This document shows positions 17,018 through 25,889 of a DNA stretch of 64,000 bases, piece after piece. Source of the stretch: Rhodospirillales bacterium (lineage in GTDB: Bacteria > Pseudomonadota > Alphaproteobacteria > Rhodospirillales > Casp-alpha2). A program made the position numbers and the translations under genes. The stretch covers positions 62,001-126,000 of the forward strand of contig JAEPMA010000006.1 in NCBI GenBank assembly GCA_017644185.1. Direction: 5' to 3'. The stretch's first letter is position 1. Every line of letters begins with the position of its first letter. A model generated the notes under the pieces. That model was not told the origin of the DNA. It did no database searches and saw only the letters and a list, made by a program, of their open reading frames with translations.

Positions 17018-17654
17018 CGAAAAAATCCATATTACGCGGCGCGGCCTCATGCTGGTGCTATCGTCACCGTCGGGCGCCGGCAAGTCGACGATCTCGCGCG
17101 CGTTGCTGGAGAAACATCCTGATCTGACCATGTCGGTCTCCGCGACCACCCGGCCGATGCGGCCGGGCGAGGTCGAGGGGAAGGACTACTTCTTCATGGA
17201 CACGGCGAAGTTCGAAGAGATGGTCGCGGCCGGTGAGTTTCTTGAACACGCGAAGGTCTTCGACAATTACTACGGCACCCCACGCGGGCCTGTCGAAGCA
17301 GCCTTGAAAGAAGGCAAGGACGTGTTGTTCGACGTCGACTGGCAGGGCACTCAGCAGTTAAGCCAGAACGCGCGCGACGATCTTGTCAGCATCTTTATCC
17401 TGCCGCCCTCGGTCGAAGAATTGGAACGCCGGCTTTACGCCCGTGCACAGGACCCGGAAGAGGTGGTCAAACGCCGGATGGCCAAGGCGACATCCGAGAT
17501 GAGCCACTGGGCGGAATACGATTACATCATCGTCAACCAGGACATCCCTCTGAGTGTTTCCGAGGCGGAGGCGATCCTTGCCGCCGAACGGTTGAAGCGC
17601 GAGCGCCGCATCGGATTGGCGGAATGGCTGCGCGGTATGGGTGTCGGCCAGTAA
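17010..17654 (+). CDS. gmk: guanylate kinase
   Basis: Phosphorylates GMP to GDP. The P-loop is SSPSGAGKST (18-27), followed by the GMP-binding region VSATTRPMRPGEVEGKDYFF and EFLEHAKVFDNYYGTP. The 214-residue length is normal. The start appears to be a TTG at 17010, inside the last codons of yicC (8-base overlap), giving MSDEKIHITRRG. Translation is probably coupled to yicC. It converges on rsmA with only four bases between the stops. Confidence 0.96.
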   Translation: MSDEKIHITRRGLMLVLSSPSGAGKSTISRALLEKHPDLTMSVSATTRPMRPGEVEGKDYFFMDTAKFEEMVAAGEFLEHAKVFDNYYGTPRGPVEAALKEGKDVLFDVDWQGTQQLSQNARDDLVSIFILPPSVEELERRLYARAQDPEEVVKRRMAKATSEMSHWAEYDYIIVNQDIPLSVSEAEAILAAERLKRERRIGLAEWLRGMGVGQ

Positions 17655-17658
17655 CGTT

Positions 17659-18471
17659 TCAGATCATGCGCGCCAGCGCGCAGAATTCCTCGATCGTCAG
17701 TTGCTCGGCCCGGTTCTCCGGGTTGATCCCGGCGTCTGCCGGATTGATGCCGAGAGATTTTAGCGAACTCCTGAGCATCTTGCGCCGCTGCCCGAAGGCG
17801 GCCTGCGTGACACGCTCCAGCTTCGAAATCTCGGCCTCGGCGAGCGGTGATTGGCGTGGTTTGATTTCGATCACGCTCGACATGACTTTCGGGGGTGGTG
17901 TGAAGGCGCGCTTGTCAATGTTGAACAGGATGCGGGCCTCGCAGAGCCATTGCGTCAGGATCGCGAGGCGTCCGTATGACGACGTGCCAGGCGCGGCGGC
18001 GATACGCTCCGCAACCTCCGTCTGGAACATCAAAATCATCCGCTCGATCCCGGCGAGGTCGTTGAGCCATTTGATCAACAGCGCGGTCCCGACATTGTAG
18101 GGCAGGTTGGAAATAATGACCGACGGTCTTGGCGACAACTGGGATAGCGTTACCTTCATCGCGTCTGCTTCGAGGATGTTCAGCGTTTCGGGATATACGG
18201 ATTGCAGCGCGGCCAGCGCATCGATGCAGCGTTGATCCCGCTCGATCACGGTCAGCGATGCGGGGCCCTGCGCGAGGATCGAACGTGTCAGCCCGCCGGG
18301 ACCCGGCCCAATCTCGACCACGTCCTTTGCGCTCAAATCACCCGCGGCGCGGGCGATGCGGTCGGTCAGGTTGGTGTCGAGGAGGAAGTGCTGGCCAAGA
18401 GACTTTTTCGCACCCAGCCCGTAGGTCTTGATGATCTCGCGTAACGGGGGGAGGGCCGGGGTATCACCCAT
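17659..18471 (-). CDS. rsmA: 16S rRNA (A1518/A1519) dimethyltransferase RsmA (KsgA)
   Basis: Dimethylates two adenosines in helix 45 of 16S rRNA late in 30S assembly. The 270 residues show KSLGQHFLLD, the SAM-binding EIGPGPGGLTRSIL, and NLPYNVGT, the N-P-Y target-base motif of the family. It is the last gene of the lptF-lptG-lptD-surA-pdxA-rsmA series; only three bases separate it from pdxA. Confidence 0.97.
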   Translation of the reverse strand: MGDTPALPPLREIIKTYGLGAKKSLGQHFLLDTNLTDRIARAAGDLSAKDVVEIGPGPGGLTRSILAQGPASLTVIERDQRCIDALAALQSVYPETLNILEADAMKVTLSQLSPRPSVIISNLPYNVGTALLIKWLNDLAGIERMILMFQTEVAERIAAAPGTSSYGRLAILTQWLCEARILFNIDKRAFTPPPKVMSSVIEIKPRQSPLAEAEISKLERVTQAAFGQRRKMLRSSLKSLGINPADAGINPENRAEQLTIEEFCALARMI

Positions 18472-18474
18472 CGC

Positions 18475-19485
18475 TCAGCTTTCGTGAGCGGCGCGGCTGG
18501 CGCTGATGGCGGACGCCATCTTGAGGGCGCTCACCAGACTGGACGGGGCGGCGAGACCCTGCCCGGCAATATCGAGTGCGGTACCGTGATCGGGCGACGT
18601 GCGGACGATCGGCAGGCCGAGCGTTACGTTCACGGCGTGATCGAAGTCGAGCGCCTTGACCGGGATCAGCGCCTGATCATGGTACATGCATAGCGCTGCG
18701 TCATATCGCTGACGGGCGCGGGGGGTGAATAACGCGTCCGGCGGTACCGGTCCGATCAGTTCCGCACCGGTATCTCGAAGCGCTTCCATCGCCGGGATGA
18801 TGATTTCGATCTCGTCCATGCCGAGCTTACCGTTCTCACCCGCGTGCGGGTTTAATCCGGCGACGGCAAGACGAGGATGCGGGATCCCGAAATCGCGTTT
18901 GAGCGCATCGACGACGAGTTTTCCCTGTTCGACAATCGCGTCCGTGGTCAGCTGTTCCAGGGCGTCACGCAAGGGCAGGTGCACCGTTAACGGCACCACC
19001 TTCAGCGACGGCCCCGCCAGCATCATGACCGGCCGCATGCCGCCGCCGACCAGCTCCGCCAGGTATTCGGTGTGACCCGGGAAGCCGAAACCGGCGTCGT
19101 AGAGCGTTTCTTTCTGGATCGGGTTCGTGACCAAAGCGGCGGCCTGCCCATTGCTGGCATAGGCAACGGCCCGTTCGATGGATTCCAATACGGCCTTTGC
19201 GGTCGCGACGCCGGGTTTGCCATATGTGGCATCCGCGTTTTCCTGAAGGGCGATGACCGGCAGGGCGTCGGCAAAAATCGCATTCGCTTCTGCAGGTGAG
19301 GAGATTTCGACAATGTCGATATCAAGCCCGCATTGTTGCGCTTCTTTACGTAGCCGTCCCGGGGCGTCGAGTGTGAAGAAAGGCGACAGTTCGTGACGGT
19401 GTGCCGCCCACGTCTTGATGGTCAGCTCGCCGCCGATGCCGGCGGGTTCACCCATGGTTAGCGCACTCGGAAGAGCTGGCGTCAT
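18475..19485 (-). CDS. pdxA: 4-hydroxythreonine-4-phosphate dehydrogenase PdxA
   Basis: The NAD-dependent enzyme of the DXP-dependent pyridoxal phosphate pathway. The 336 residues open with ALTMGEPAGIGGEL. The metal-binding histidines are in VHLPLRDA, NPHAGENGKLG and MYHDQALIPVKAL. The position between surA and rsmA is the classical one in proteobacteria. It starts eight bases after surA. Confidence 0.97.
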   Translation of the reverse strand: MTPALPSALTMGEPAGIGGELTIKTWAAHRHELSPFFTLDAPGRLRKEAQQCGLDIDIVEISSPAEANAIFADALPVIALQENADATYGKPGVATAKAVLESIERAVAYASNGQAAALVTNPIQKETLYDAGFGFPGHTEYLAELVGGGMRPVMMLAGPSLKVVPLTVHLPLRDALEQLTTDAIVEQGKLVVDALKRDFGIPHPRLAVAGLNPHAGENGKLGMDEIEIIIPAMEALRDTGAELIGPVPPDALFTPRARQRYDAALCMYHDQALIPVKALDFDHAVNVTLGLPIVRTSPDHGTALDIAGQGLAAPSSLVSALKMASAISASRAAHES

Positions 19486-19493
19486 GGGTTAAA

Positions 19494-20810
19494 TCAAAGC
19501 CTGATATCGATGAAGGCCTGGCGGCGCAGCTTCTCTTCGTGCTGGTCTGCCATGCGGCTGAGGCGGCGATTGAGGATGTCCCGTTCGATCTTTTCACGGG
19601 CGGCGGCGATCGGATCCGTCCCACCCTTGATGTCGCGTGAACAAACCATCAGGACGATGACGCCATTGGATGTGCGCAGCGGCTGACTGATGTCGTTGAC
19701 CTGAAGGTTCTCGACCATATTGCGCATCTCGGTATTGATCTCGGAAAGGCTGAACTTACCAAGATACCCTGAACTCGGCCCTGCTTCAGCCTCGGCGATG
19801 TTACCAAGTGCCTTACATGATTCGGCGCTGGTGGCGAGCTCGGTCGCCTTTTGGGTGATCTCGGCAACGGTCTGCGGCGATGCGTTATTGGGAATCTCCA
19901 TATGCAACTGCTGTATGCCGAGCGTGATGTCGCTATCGTCGACATCGATCCCCTTGGCGGTGCGGGTTTCGCGCAATAAAAGCATGTATACGCCGTCTTC
20001 TGCCGCCACTGGCATGGACGGTTCGCCCGGCTTCAGGTTCTTGACCAATGTCCGGAGTGCCGGATCCAATTCTTCGGCCAGGTTCCAGCCGATGTCGCCG
20101 CCTTGCTGAGCGCTGGCGGATTGGGAGAAGTTCTGAGCAAGCTGCTGCCAGCTGGCGCCACGTCCGATTTCCTGGCGAAGTTGATTGGCGAAATTCTCAA
20201 CCTCGGCCTGAGGTTTGCCGTCATAGGCCAGAAAGATCTCGGCGAGAAGGTATTCCGTTTTGCCAGCGTTGGCGCGCATTTGCGCGAGTTCATCGTCGAC
20301 TTCCTGGTCCGAAATCGTAACGAGGCGGCGGAACAGAGCCCGGACGGTTTCGATCCAGCTGAGTTCGGCACGGATCTGCTGGTTCAGGGTCTGCGGATCG
20401 ATCCCCTGACCTTCGAGCGCTTCATCCATCTTCCCGGCCGGGATGCCATGCTTCTTCGCGATCTCATCCTTCGCTTGTTGTATCGCACCCTCCGGCACTT
20501 CGATCTCAAGGCGCTTCGCCTCTTGGAGGCGTAGTTTCTCGACGATCAGGCGCCGCAGCACGTCCGGTGCGATCTTTTGATGTGTTTGTTGGGTGTTGGG
20601 CAGGTTGGAAAGCGTGACGACAAGAAGGATGCGTTGGGAAAGGTCGTAAACCGAGATGACTTCGTCGTTGACCACGGCGGCAATGTTGAGTGTCGACTGG
20701 CTCTCGGCCGGTTTCGCCTGCGTTAGGACGAGTGAAGCGCAGGCGAGTATGACGACGCATAAGCCGCGCAACCGGCTGAAACTGAAAATCCTCTCTGAAA
20801 GTCGCATCAT
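19494..20810 (-). CDS. surA: periplasmic peptidyl-prolyl isomerase/chaperone SurA
   Basis: Chaperone for outer-membrane protein folding, including its neighbour LptD. It has an N-terminal signal sequence (about 1-38, ending AKPAESQ), a SurA N-domain (IAAVVNDEVISVYDLSQRI...), one recognisable parvulin domain (about 195-290: YLLAEIFLAYDG...GGDIGWNLAEELDP), and a second weaker one (about 300-400). Length 438 residues. It starts 16 bases after lptD. Confidence 0.94.
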   Translation of the reverse strand: MMRLSERIFSFSRLRGLCVVILACASLVLTQAKPAESQSTLNIAAVVNDEVISVYDLSQRILLVVTLSNLPNTQQTHQKIAPDVLRRLIVEKLRLQEAKRLEIEVPEGAIQQAKDEIAKKHGIPAGKMDEALEGQGIDPQTLNQQIRAELSWIETVRALFRRLVTISDQEVDDELAQMRANAGKTEYLLAEIFLAYDGKPQAEVENFANQLRQEIGRGASWQQLAQNFSQSASAQQGGDIGWNLAEELDPALRTLVKNLKPGEPSMPVAAEDGVYMLLLRETRTAKGIDVDDSDITLGIQQLHMEIPNNASPQTVAEITQKATELATSAESCKALGNIAEAEAGPSSGYLGKFSLSEINTEMRNMVENLQVNDISQPLRTSNGVIVLMVCSRDIKGGTDPIAAAREKIERDILNRRLSRMADQHEEKLRRQAFIDIRL

Positions 20811-20826
20811 AATCTTCCGTCCCGGC

Positions 20827-23559
20827 TTATTGCGATTGCGTTATTCCGGAGTGCACTTCGCCAAGTGTCTTTAACACCAGGGTGAAAGTGATCGCATCCG
20901 ACGGTTTCAAATCCCGGTCCTCGAAGAACGAGCGGGTAATTTGTGTCGTGAATCTCACGCATTCATCCTCATAGACGACACCGAGCCCCAGGGAACGCAA
21001 ATCAGATGCGGCTAGGTCGTTACGCGCACGGACAAAGGTACGCCAGTTTCTATTGATCTGCGAGGATATGGACCCGTTGATTTCTTCGCGCCCGGCGAAT
21101 TCGCTGCCCTGCTGCTGATCGATGAAGATGTAGTTTGTGTTCAAGGATAAAGCTGGCGTGCCGATGGTGGCGTCGACCTCGTTCCGTTGTGGGGACAAAT
21201 TATCCGGGCTGAACTGGGTGCGATAGAGCAGATCGAGGTAATCGGTCGGCGACAATTGAATGCGGCCGACGACGTCCGAGAAGTGATCCTGCAGGCCCGT
21301 CTGCTGATTGGCCGACGTATCTTCGCGTGGACGGTAGGACTGGCCCAGGAATACCGATGAGTAGCCGCCCTCGTTGTGGTTCAGAACCCAGTTGACGCCG
21401 TAATTAACCCGCAAGCCGCCATCGACGCGGTCGAACCCGTCGTATCGATTGTCCTTAAACAGGTTGGTTTCGTCGAATTCAAGAGCCTGGCTGTCTTCAT
21501 TGGGAATCTTGTCGGTGTTGCCGACATTGGGGGCGGCGACTACCGACGCGATGGGCTCGATCGTTTGGCTGTACTCGGTGCCGGGACGGATCAGGGGCAG
21601 GCGCCAGGAAAACGACGCACGTGGCACCAGGCGGCCGCTGGCGCCGTTAAATGTGGTGCCGTCGGAGCGCTCCACGCCGTTTGCATGATAGGCATCCGCG
21701 GCGAGGGAGACCGATGCGTTGTAAAGTTCGCCGAACGGGCCGCTGAACGGGCGGTCCCATCTGGGCCGAAATGCAAGTCGTCGGGTGTCGGTGCCAGTGT
21801 CGCGCACAATATTCAGGGCATTGAAGTCGAACGATGCGAAACCGCCCAACCGGTCACGCTTGCCGGCATAATTGAAATCGTACATGGGCAGGACGATCGG
21901 GGAGTCGTCCGGGTTCGCATCCGGGCGCAGGTCGTTGAACGCATAGGTGTTGAGGACCTGGTAATTTTGCCCTCGGAACCCCTCCATGTACCCGCGCGAA
22001 ACGAGGACCGGCTCGGTGTAAAATCCGTAACGCCGGGTATAGGTGTCGTCTGACGCGGTTTCCACATCGAGACCGGCGCGCCAGGATTTGTCGATGTGCA
22101 CCTGTGATTCGAAATCGAGATAGCCACGGAGCCCGCGATCCGGATCGTCGGCCACGAAACTGCCGTCGGCCGTGACAAAGCCGTTCTTGAAGTTCCGGCG
22201 ATATTGTCCGATTGCGCCTTGGCCGCCCTTGGTCGAAACCATCGGGGTAAACGTCGCGTCCTGATAGTCGTCGATGGCGAAGAAATACGGGGCCCGGACC
22301 TGGAACCCGAGATCCGAAGAGTTCGTGAAACTTGGGGTCAGCAGGCCGGAACGCCGCTTGACGGTGGGATCCGGGTGACTGAGGTAAGGGGTATATGCGA
22401 CCGGCACGCCGAAAAGCTCAAGCCACGCGTTGTTGTAGGTGATCAGTTTTTCCTCGGAATCGTGAATGACGCGGACCGCCTTGATCTGCCAGAGGGGGGC
22501 GGCGGTCGGGTCGTCCTCGCAGAGGTTACATGGAGAATAAACGGCATGATTGACCTCGGTGACGAGGCCGTTGGAGCGTCGTGCGCCATTCCCGGCAACG
22601 CGCGATTTGTCTTCAAGAATCAAGCCGATGTTATAGATCACTCCATCCTTGAGATCGCCGGTGATTTCGACCTTGTCACCAAACAGCACTTTGCCCGTCT
22701 CGTCCGTCATCGAAACATTGCCGTCCGCCGTTACAACGTCGGTTTTCTGATTGTAGGTAACCTGATCAGCCAGCAATGAACGCGTACCGTAAACAACCTC
22801 CACATTGCCGCGCGCGACGACCAGTCCCATTTCGCGGTCATACGTCATGGAGTCCGCGCTGAATTCGGCGCGTGTGGGGGGTGGGCCGGACGGAGCCGCG
22901 GAAGAAGGGGCCGCCGTCGTTCTGACCGGAGCTGCGCGCCGGGTGTCAGGGGCAGGGGCGCCGGTAATACGTGTTTCCGTGGCCGGTTGGTTGCCGAATA
23001 GAGTGCCCAGCGGCTTGTCTTGAGTGGCGTTGCTCGATGGGTTCGCAAAAACCCGGCTTGCCGGGCGGATCGGGCGCGCCTCAAGCCGATTGCCGGACCG
23101 TTGTCCGGACGTTGCGGGCGTTCGCCCGGACGGTGTGTTGAACAGCGTCCCCAGAGGGCGCTCGGTGTTGCCGCCTGATGGTGTATCCGCGGCCGCCTGC
23201 GGCGCGGCAGCAGCCGGTGCCGTGGCGTTCCAATCTTGTGGCAGTACGGACCCGGAGCGTCCCGTCGTTTGTTCGGGGGCATTGAACAGGCTGCCGAGCG
23301 GGCGTCCCGCGCCGCTGTATGCATCGGTCGTGGCCTGTCTGTCAGTCGCTTGGCGTTGTTGTTCGACGGCGGGGATCGGCGAGCGGATGTCGGGTTGCGG
23401 TTGCTGTACGCCCGGCAACAGGATGCCGAGCGGCCGCTCCGCATCCTGGGCAGCAACAGGGCTCGCCAGCGCCAGCGCCGCGCAAAATACTGCGGCAGCG
23501 GGTGCGAGCGTGACGGTCCCTTTCAATCTCTGCCCTCGGAAATAACGCACTCTAACCAT
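20827..23559 (-). CDS. lptD: LPS assembly outer-membrane protein LptD with repeat-bearing N-terminal linker
   Basis: The outer-membrane beta-barrel that inserts LPS. It has a signal peptide (about 1-36, ending ASPVAAQ), then a long disordered Pro/Ala/Thr/Gln-rich segment to about residue 230, the periplasmic LptA-like jellyroll (FSADSMTYDREMGLVVARGNVEV onwards), and a large barrel. Cysteines occur in the conserved SPCNLCEDD region. In the linker the motif [RK]PLG[IST]L[LF] occurs four times with 44, 48 and 48 residue spacing. I start it at ATG 23559, overlapping lptG by 8 bases, with GGAGG directly before it; GTG 23550 is an alternative with better spacing. Confidence 0.95.
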   Translation of the reverse strand: MVRVRYFRGQRLKGTVTLAPAAAVFCAALALASPVAAQDAERPLGILLPGVQQPQPDIRSPIPAVEQQRQATDRQATTDAYSGAGRPLGSLFNAPEQTTGRSGSVLPQDWNATAPAAAAPQAAADTPSGGNTERPLGTLFNTPSGRTPATSGQRSGNRLEARPIRPASRVFANPSSNATQDKPLGTLFGNQPATETRITGAPAPDTRRAAPVRTTAAPSSAAPSGPPPTRAEFSADSMTYDREMGLVVARGNVEVVYGTRSLLADQVTYNQKTDVVTADGNVSMTDETGKVLFGDKVEITGDLKDGVIYNIGLILEDKSRVAGNGARRSNGLVTEVNHAVYSPCNLCEDDPTAAPLWQIKAVRVIHDSEEKLITYNNAWLELFGVPVAYTPYLSHPDPTVKRRSGLLTPSFTNSSDLGFQVRAPYFFAIDDYQDATFTPMVSTKGGQGAIGQYRRNFKNGFVTADGSFVADDPDRGLRGYLDFESQVHIDKSWRAGLDVETASDDTYTRRYGFYTEPVLVSRGYMEGFRGQNYQVLNTYAFNDLRPDANPDDSPIVLPMYDFNYAGKRDRLGGFASFDFNALNIVRDTGTDTRRLAFRPRWDRPFSGPFGELYNASVSLAADAYHANGVERSDGTTFNGASGRLVPRASFSWRLPLIRPGTEYSQTIEPIASVVAAPNVGNTDKIPNEDSQALEFDETNLFKDNRYDGFDRVDGGLRVNYGVNWVLNHNEGGYSSVFLGQSYRPREDTSANQQTGLQDHFSDVVGRIQLSPTDYLDLLYRTQFSPDNLSPQRNEVDATIGTPALSLNTNYIFIDQQQGSEFAGREEINGSISSQINRNWRTFVRARNDLAASDLRSLGLGVVYEDECVRFTTQITRSFFEDRDLKPSDAITFTLVLKTLGEVHSGITQSQ

Positions 23560-24655
23560 CCTCCAGATGTAGCAGCATGCCCAGTCCGAGCAGTGTTGCA
23601 ACGCCCGAAGGCGTCCAGGCAGCCAATGTCACCGGAATGCTGTCTGAAAGACCCAGCGCATAGACGACGTCGGAGAAAAAATACAGCAGGAAACCGGTCA
23701 GCACACCCATAGAGATAATAAACGTGGTGCCGCCCCGGCGCGATGACTGGCGAAGGGTGAATGTCGCCGCGATCAAAACCATGGCGCACATCAACAATGG
23801 CGATGCCAAAAGCGCGTTGAGATGCAAGCGGTGGCGAATGGCGGAAAACCCGGCGGCTTCAAGGGTCTCGATGAAGTCGGAAAGTGCCCAGAAAGACATC
23901 GTTTCTGGTGGCGCGAAACTGTCCTGGATCTTGGCCAGGGTCAGGTCGGTTTCCAGCCAATATTCGTCGAACGAAGTCGTGCCTTCCTCGGGCTTCTGGA
24001 TGTGTGCGTTTCGCATATACCAGAAACCGTCTTCGAGGCGGGCGTAATCGGCGTCGATGCGCTCGAGAAATTTATCCGTGCCTTCGTAAACGAAGACCAC
24101 GACCTTATTGAGTTCGACATCGAGACCGTGTTGCAGAACGGTGTTTGAGTGAATGACCGATTGCCCCTGTGCGTTCGCCTGGCGCAGCCACAATCCGGAT
24201 TTGGAGACCGCGAGGAAATTCTCCTGCCCCCTGAGGTGAGTCGCTTCCAACCGTTCGTACCGGGTCAGCATGGTCGAGGCGACCGGATTGAAGATCGTGA
24301 TATGAAAAACGCCCAACACCGCAGCCAGCAGCAGGACTGGAAATAGGAACTGCCAGGCGGACACGCCCGCAGCCCGGGTGATAACCAGTTCATGCGTGCG
24401 TGCCAATCGCCAGAATGCGGCCATGCCGCCGAACAGGACCGCGAACGGAAATGTCTCCTGCCCCATGTGAGGGAGGCGAAAAACCGCCATCTCGATGACG
24501 TCCGTGAAAGTGGTGTCGGGGAGTGCGGATGAGCGTCTCAAAAGCTCGATGCTGTCGAACAGCATGACGATCAGGAGAAACACGCCGAAGCATGCCAGGA
24601 AGCTGAACAGGAAGTGTCGGCCGATATAGAATGAAAGGGTGGTTGATACACGCAT
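23552..24655 (-). CDS. lptG: LPS export ABC transporter permease LptG
   Basis: One of two inner-membrane permeases of the Lpt complex that extracts LPS to the periplasmic bridge. The 367 residues have an N-terminal pair of membrane helices, a periplasmic jellyroll domain in the middle (about 120-260) and a C-terminal cluster of helices. The LptF/LptG coupling-helix region includes ETFPFAVLFGGMAAFWRLARTHELVITRAAGVSAWQ. It starts eight bases after lptF and overlaps lptD. Confidence 0.95.
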   Translation of the reverse strand: MRVSTTLSFYIGRHFLFSFLACFGVFLLIVMLFDSIELLRRSSALPDTTFTDVIEMAVFRLPHMGQETFPFAVLFGGMAAFWRLARTHELVITRAAGVSAWQFLFPVLLLAAVLGVFHITIFNPVASTMLTRYERLEATHLRGQENFLAVSKSGLWLRQANAQGQSVIHSNTVLQHGLDVELNKVVVFVYEGTDKFLERIDADYARLEDGFWYMRNAHIQKPEEGTTSFDEYWLETDLTLAKIQDSFAPPETMSFWALSDFIETLEAAGFSAIRHRLHLNALLASPLLMCAMVLIAATFTLRQSSRRGGTTFIISMGVLTGFLLYFFSDVVYALGLSDSIPVTLAAWTPSGVATLLGLGMLLHLEDG

Positions 24656-24662
24656 GGCCGTC

Positions 24663-25793
24663 TTACGCCGCCTTCAGTTTGCTGCGCCGAGAAGACTTGG
24701 AAGGCTTGGGCGCCTTTGGGTGGCGGATCAGCATGATCGTACCGGCAAGGATCGGTAAAGCCGCCAGCGCATAGAGTAGCGGCAGCAGGTAGAGGTTCTT
24801 GGCGATAATGTTCTCAAGTCCGAGAGCGGCGCCTTGTAATCCGATCATGATGCCGACGGCCGTGACGATCCGCATGGTCTGACTGCGGCGGGTGATCGGG
24901 CCGTATAACAGGCAGGCCAGACCTACCATCGCATATCCGACCCCCAAAAGTGGTGTTACGAAGCGCTTGTGCAGTTCGACCTTGTACTTGCCCCAATCGT
25001 TCTCGTTGATCCCCTGTGCGTCTTCGAGATTGATCAACTCGCTCATCGAGCGCTCACGCGGTTCACGGAACCGGTCGGCCAGGGTTTCATTGGAGGTCGG
25101 CACCTCGAACACATACCGGTCAAAATACAGGATCGAGAGTTTGGCGTTCTCACCGACGGATTGCCGGTTGCCGTTGTACATAACAACGCGCGGGCCTTTG
25201 CTGGATTCAACAAGCGCACCGCGTTCGGCCATCAACGTCACCGGGGCCCCATCCTCGCGTTCGTCGTGGACGAGAATGCCGAGCAATTGCCCGTCGGGCG
25301 CGCGTTCGCGTACGTAAACGGTGACGGCACTGGTGATCGGGTTGAACGAACCCTCTTTTAACAAGACGTGGGAGTAGGTATTGCGGATTTCCCACTGCAG
25401 GACCCGGAACGCCCGGTATGATTCCGGCAACAGATAAAGGTTCAGAACATACCCGAAGACGAGGGTCAGCAGGGTGACGATCAGCGCTGGCTTCGAAAGA
25501 CCGAATTGGCCGACACCCGCCGCCCGCATCACCACGAGTTCCCGGTCGGTGACCATTTTCGAGTAGGTGAAGACGATTACCGTGAACAGTGCGATGGGGA
25601 GAATGACGGTGAGGAAGTTCGGCAAAAGCAGCATCGTCATATAGACGAAGGTGCCGGCGCTGAGCCCCCGGTTGACGATCATCTCGACGAACCGGAGCGA
25701 CTGTGAAAGCCAGATAATGCAGGTGAGCCCGGCGCTCACCAGAATCATACCGGCGAAGAGCTGGCGCAGCACGTATCGAGTGTAGCTGTTCAT
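24663..25793 (-). CDS. lptF: LPS export ABC transporter permease LptF
   Basis: Partner permease of LptG, 376 residues, with the same architecture: helices at both ends and a periplasmic jellyroll in between. The coupling-helix region YSKMVTDRELVVMRAAGVGQFGLSKPAL is typical of LptF. The C-terminus ends in a basic tail (HPKAPKPSKSSRRSKLKAA). It is the first gene of the lptF-to-rsmA series; the 96 bases upstream (25794-25889) should hold the promoter. Confidence 0.95.
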   Translation of the reverse strand: MNSYTRYVLRQLFAGMILVSAGLTCIIWLSQSLRFVEMIVNRGLSAGTFVYMTMLLLPNFLTVILPIALFTVIVFTYSKMVTDRELVVMRAAGVGQFGLSKPALIVTLLTLVFGYVLNLYLLPESYRAFRVLQWEIRNTYSHVLLKEGSFNPITSAVTVYVRERAPDGQLLGILVHDEREDGAPVTLMAERGALVESSKGPRVVMYNGNRQSVGENAKLSILYFDRYVFEVPTSNETLADRFREPRERSMSELINLEDAQGINENDWGKYKVELHKRFVTPLLGVGYAMVGLACLLYGPITRRSQTMRIVTAVGIMIGLQGAALGLENIIAKNLYLLPLLYALAALPILAGTIMLIRHPKAPKPSKSSRRSKLKAA

Positions 25794-25889
25794 GCGCTCG
25801 AACCTAACCTCGGGGACCGCCCAAATTGTGTTATCGGCGGCAAAAAATCAAGGAATCTCCGTAAATTAGCGCATGTTATGGTTAATGAA

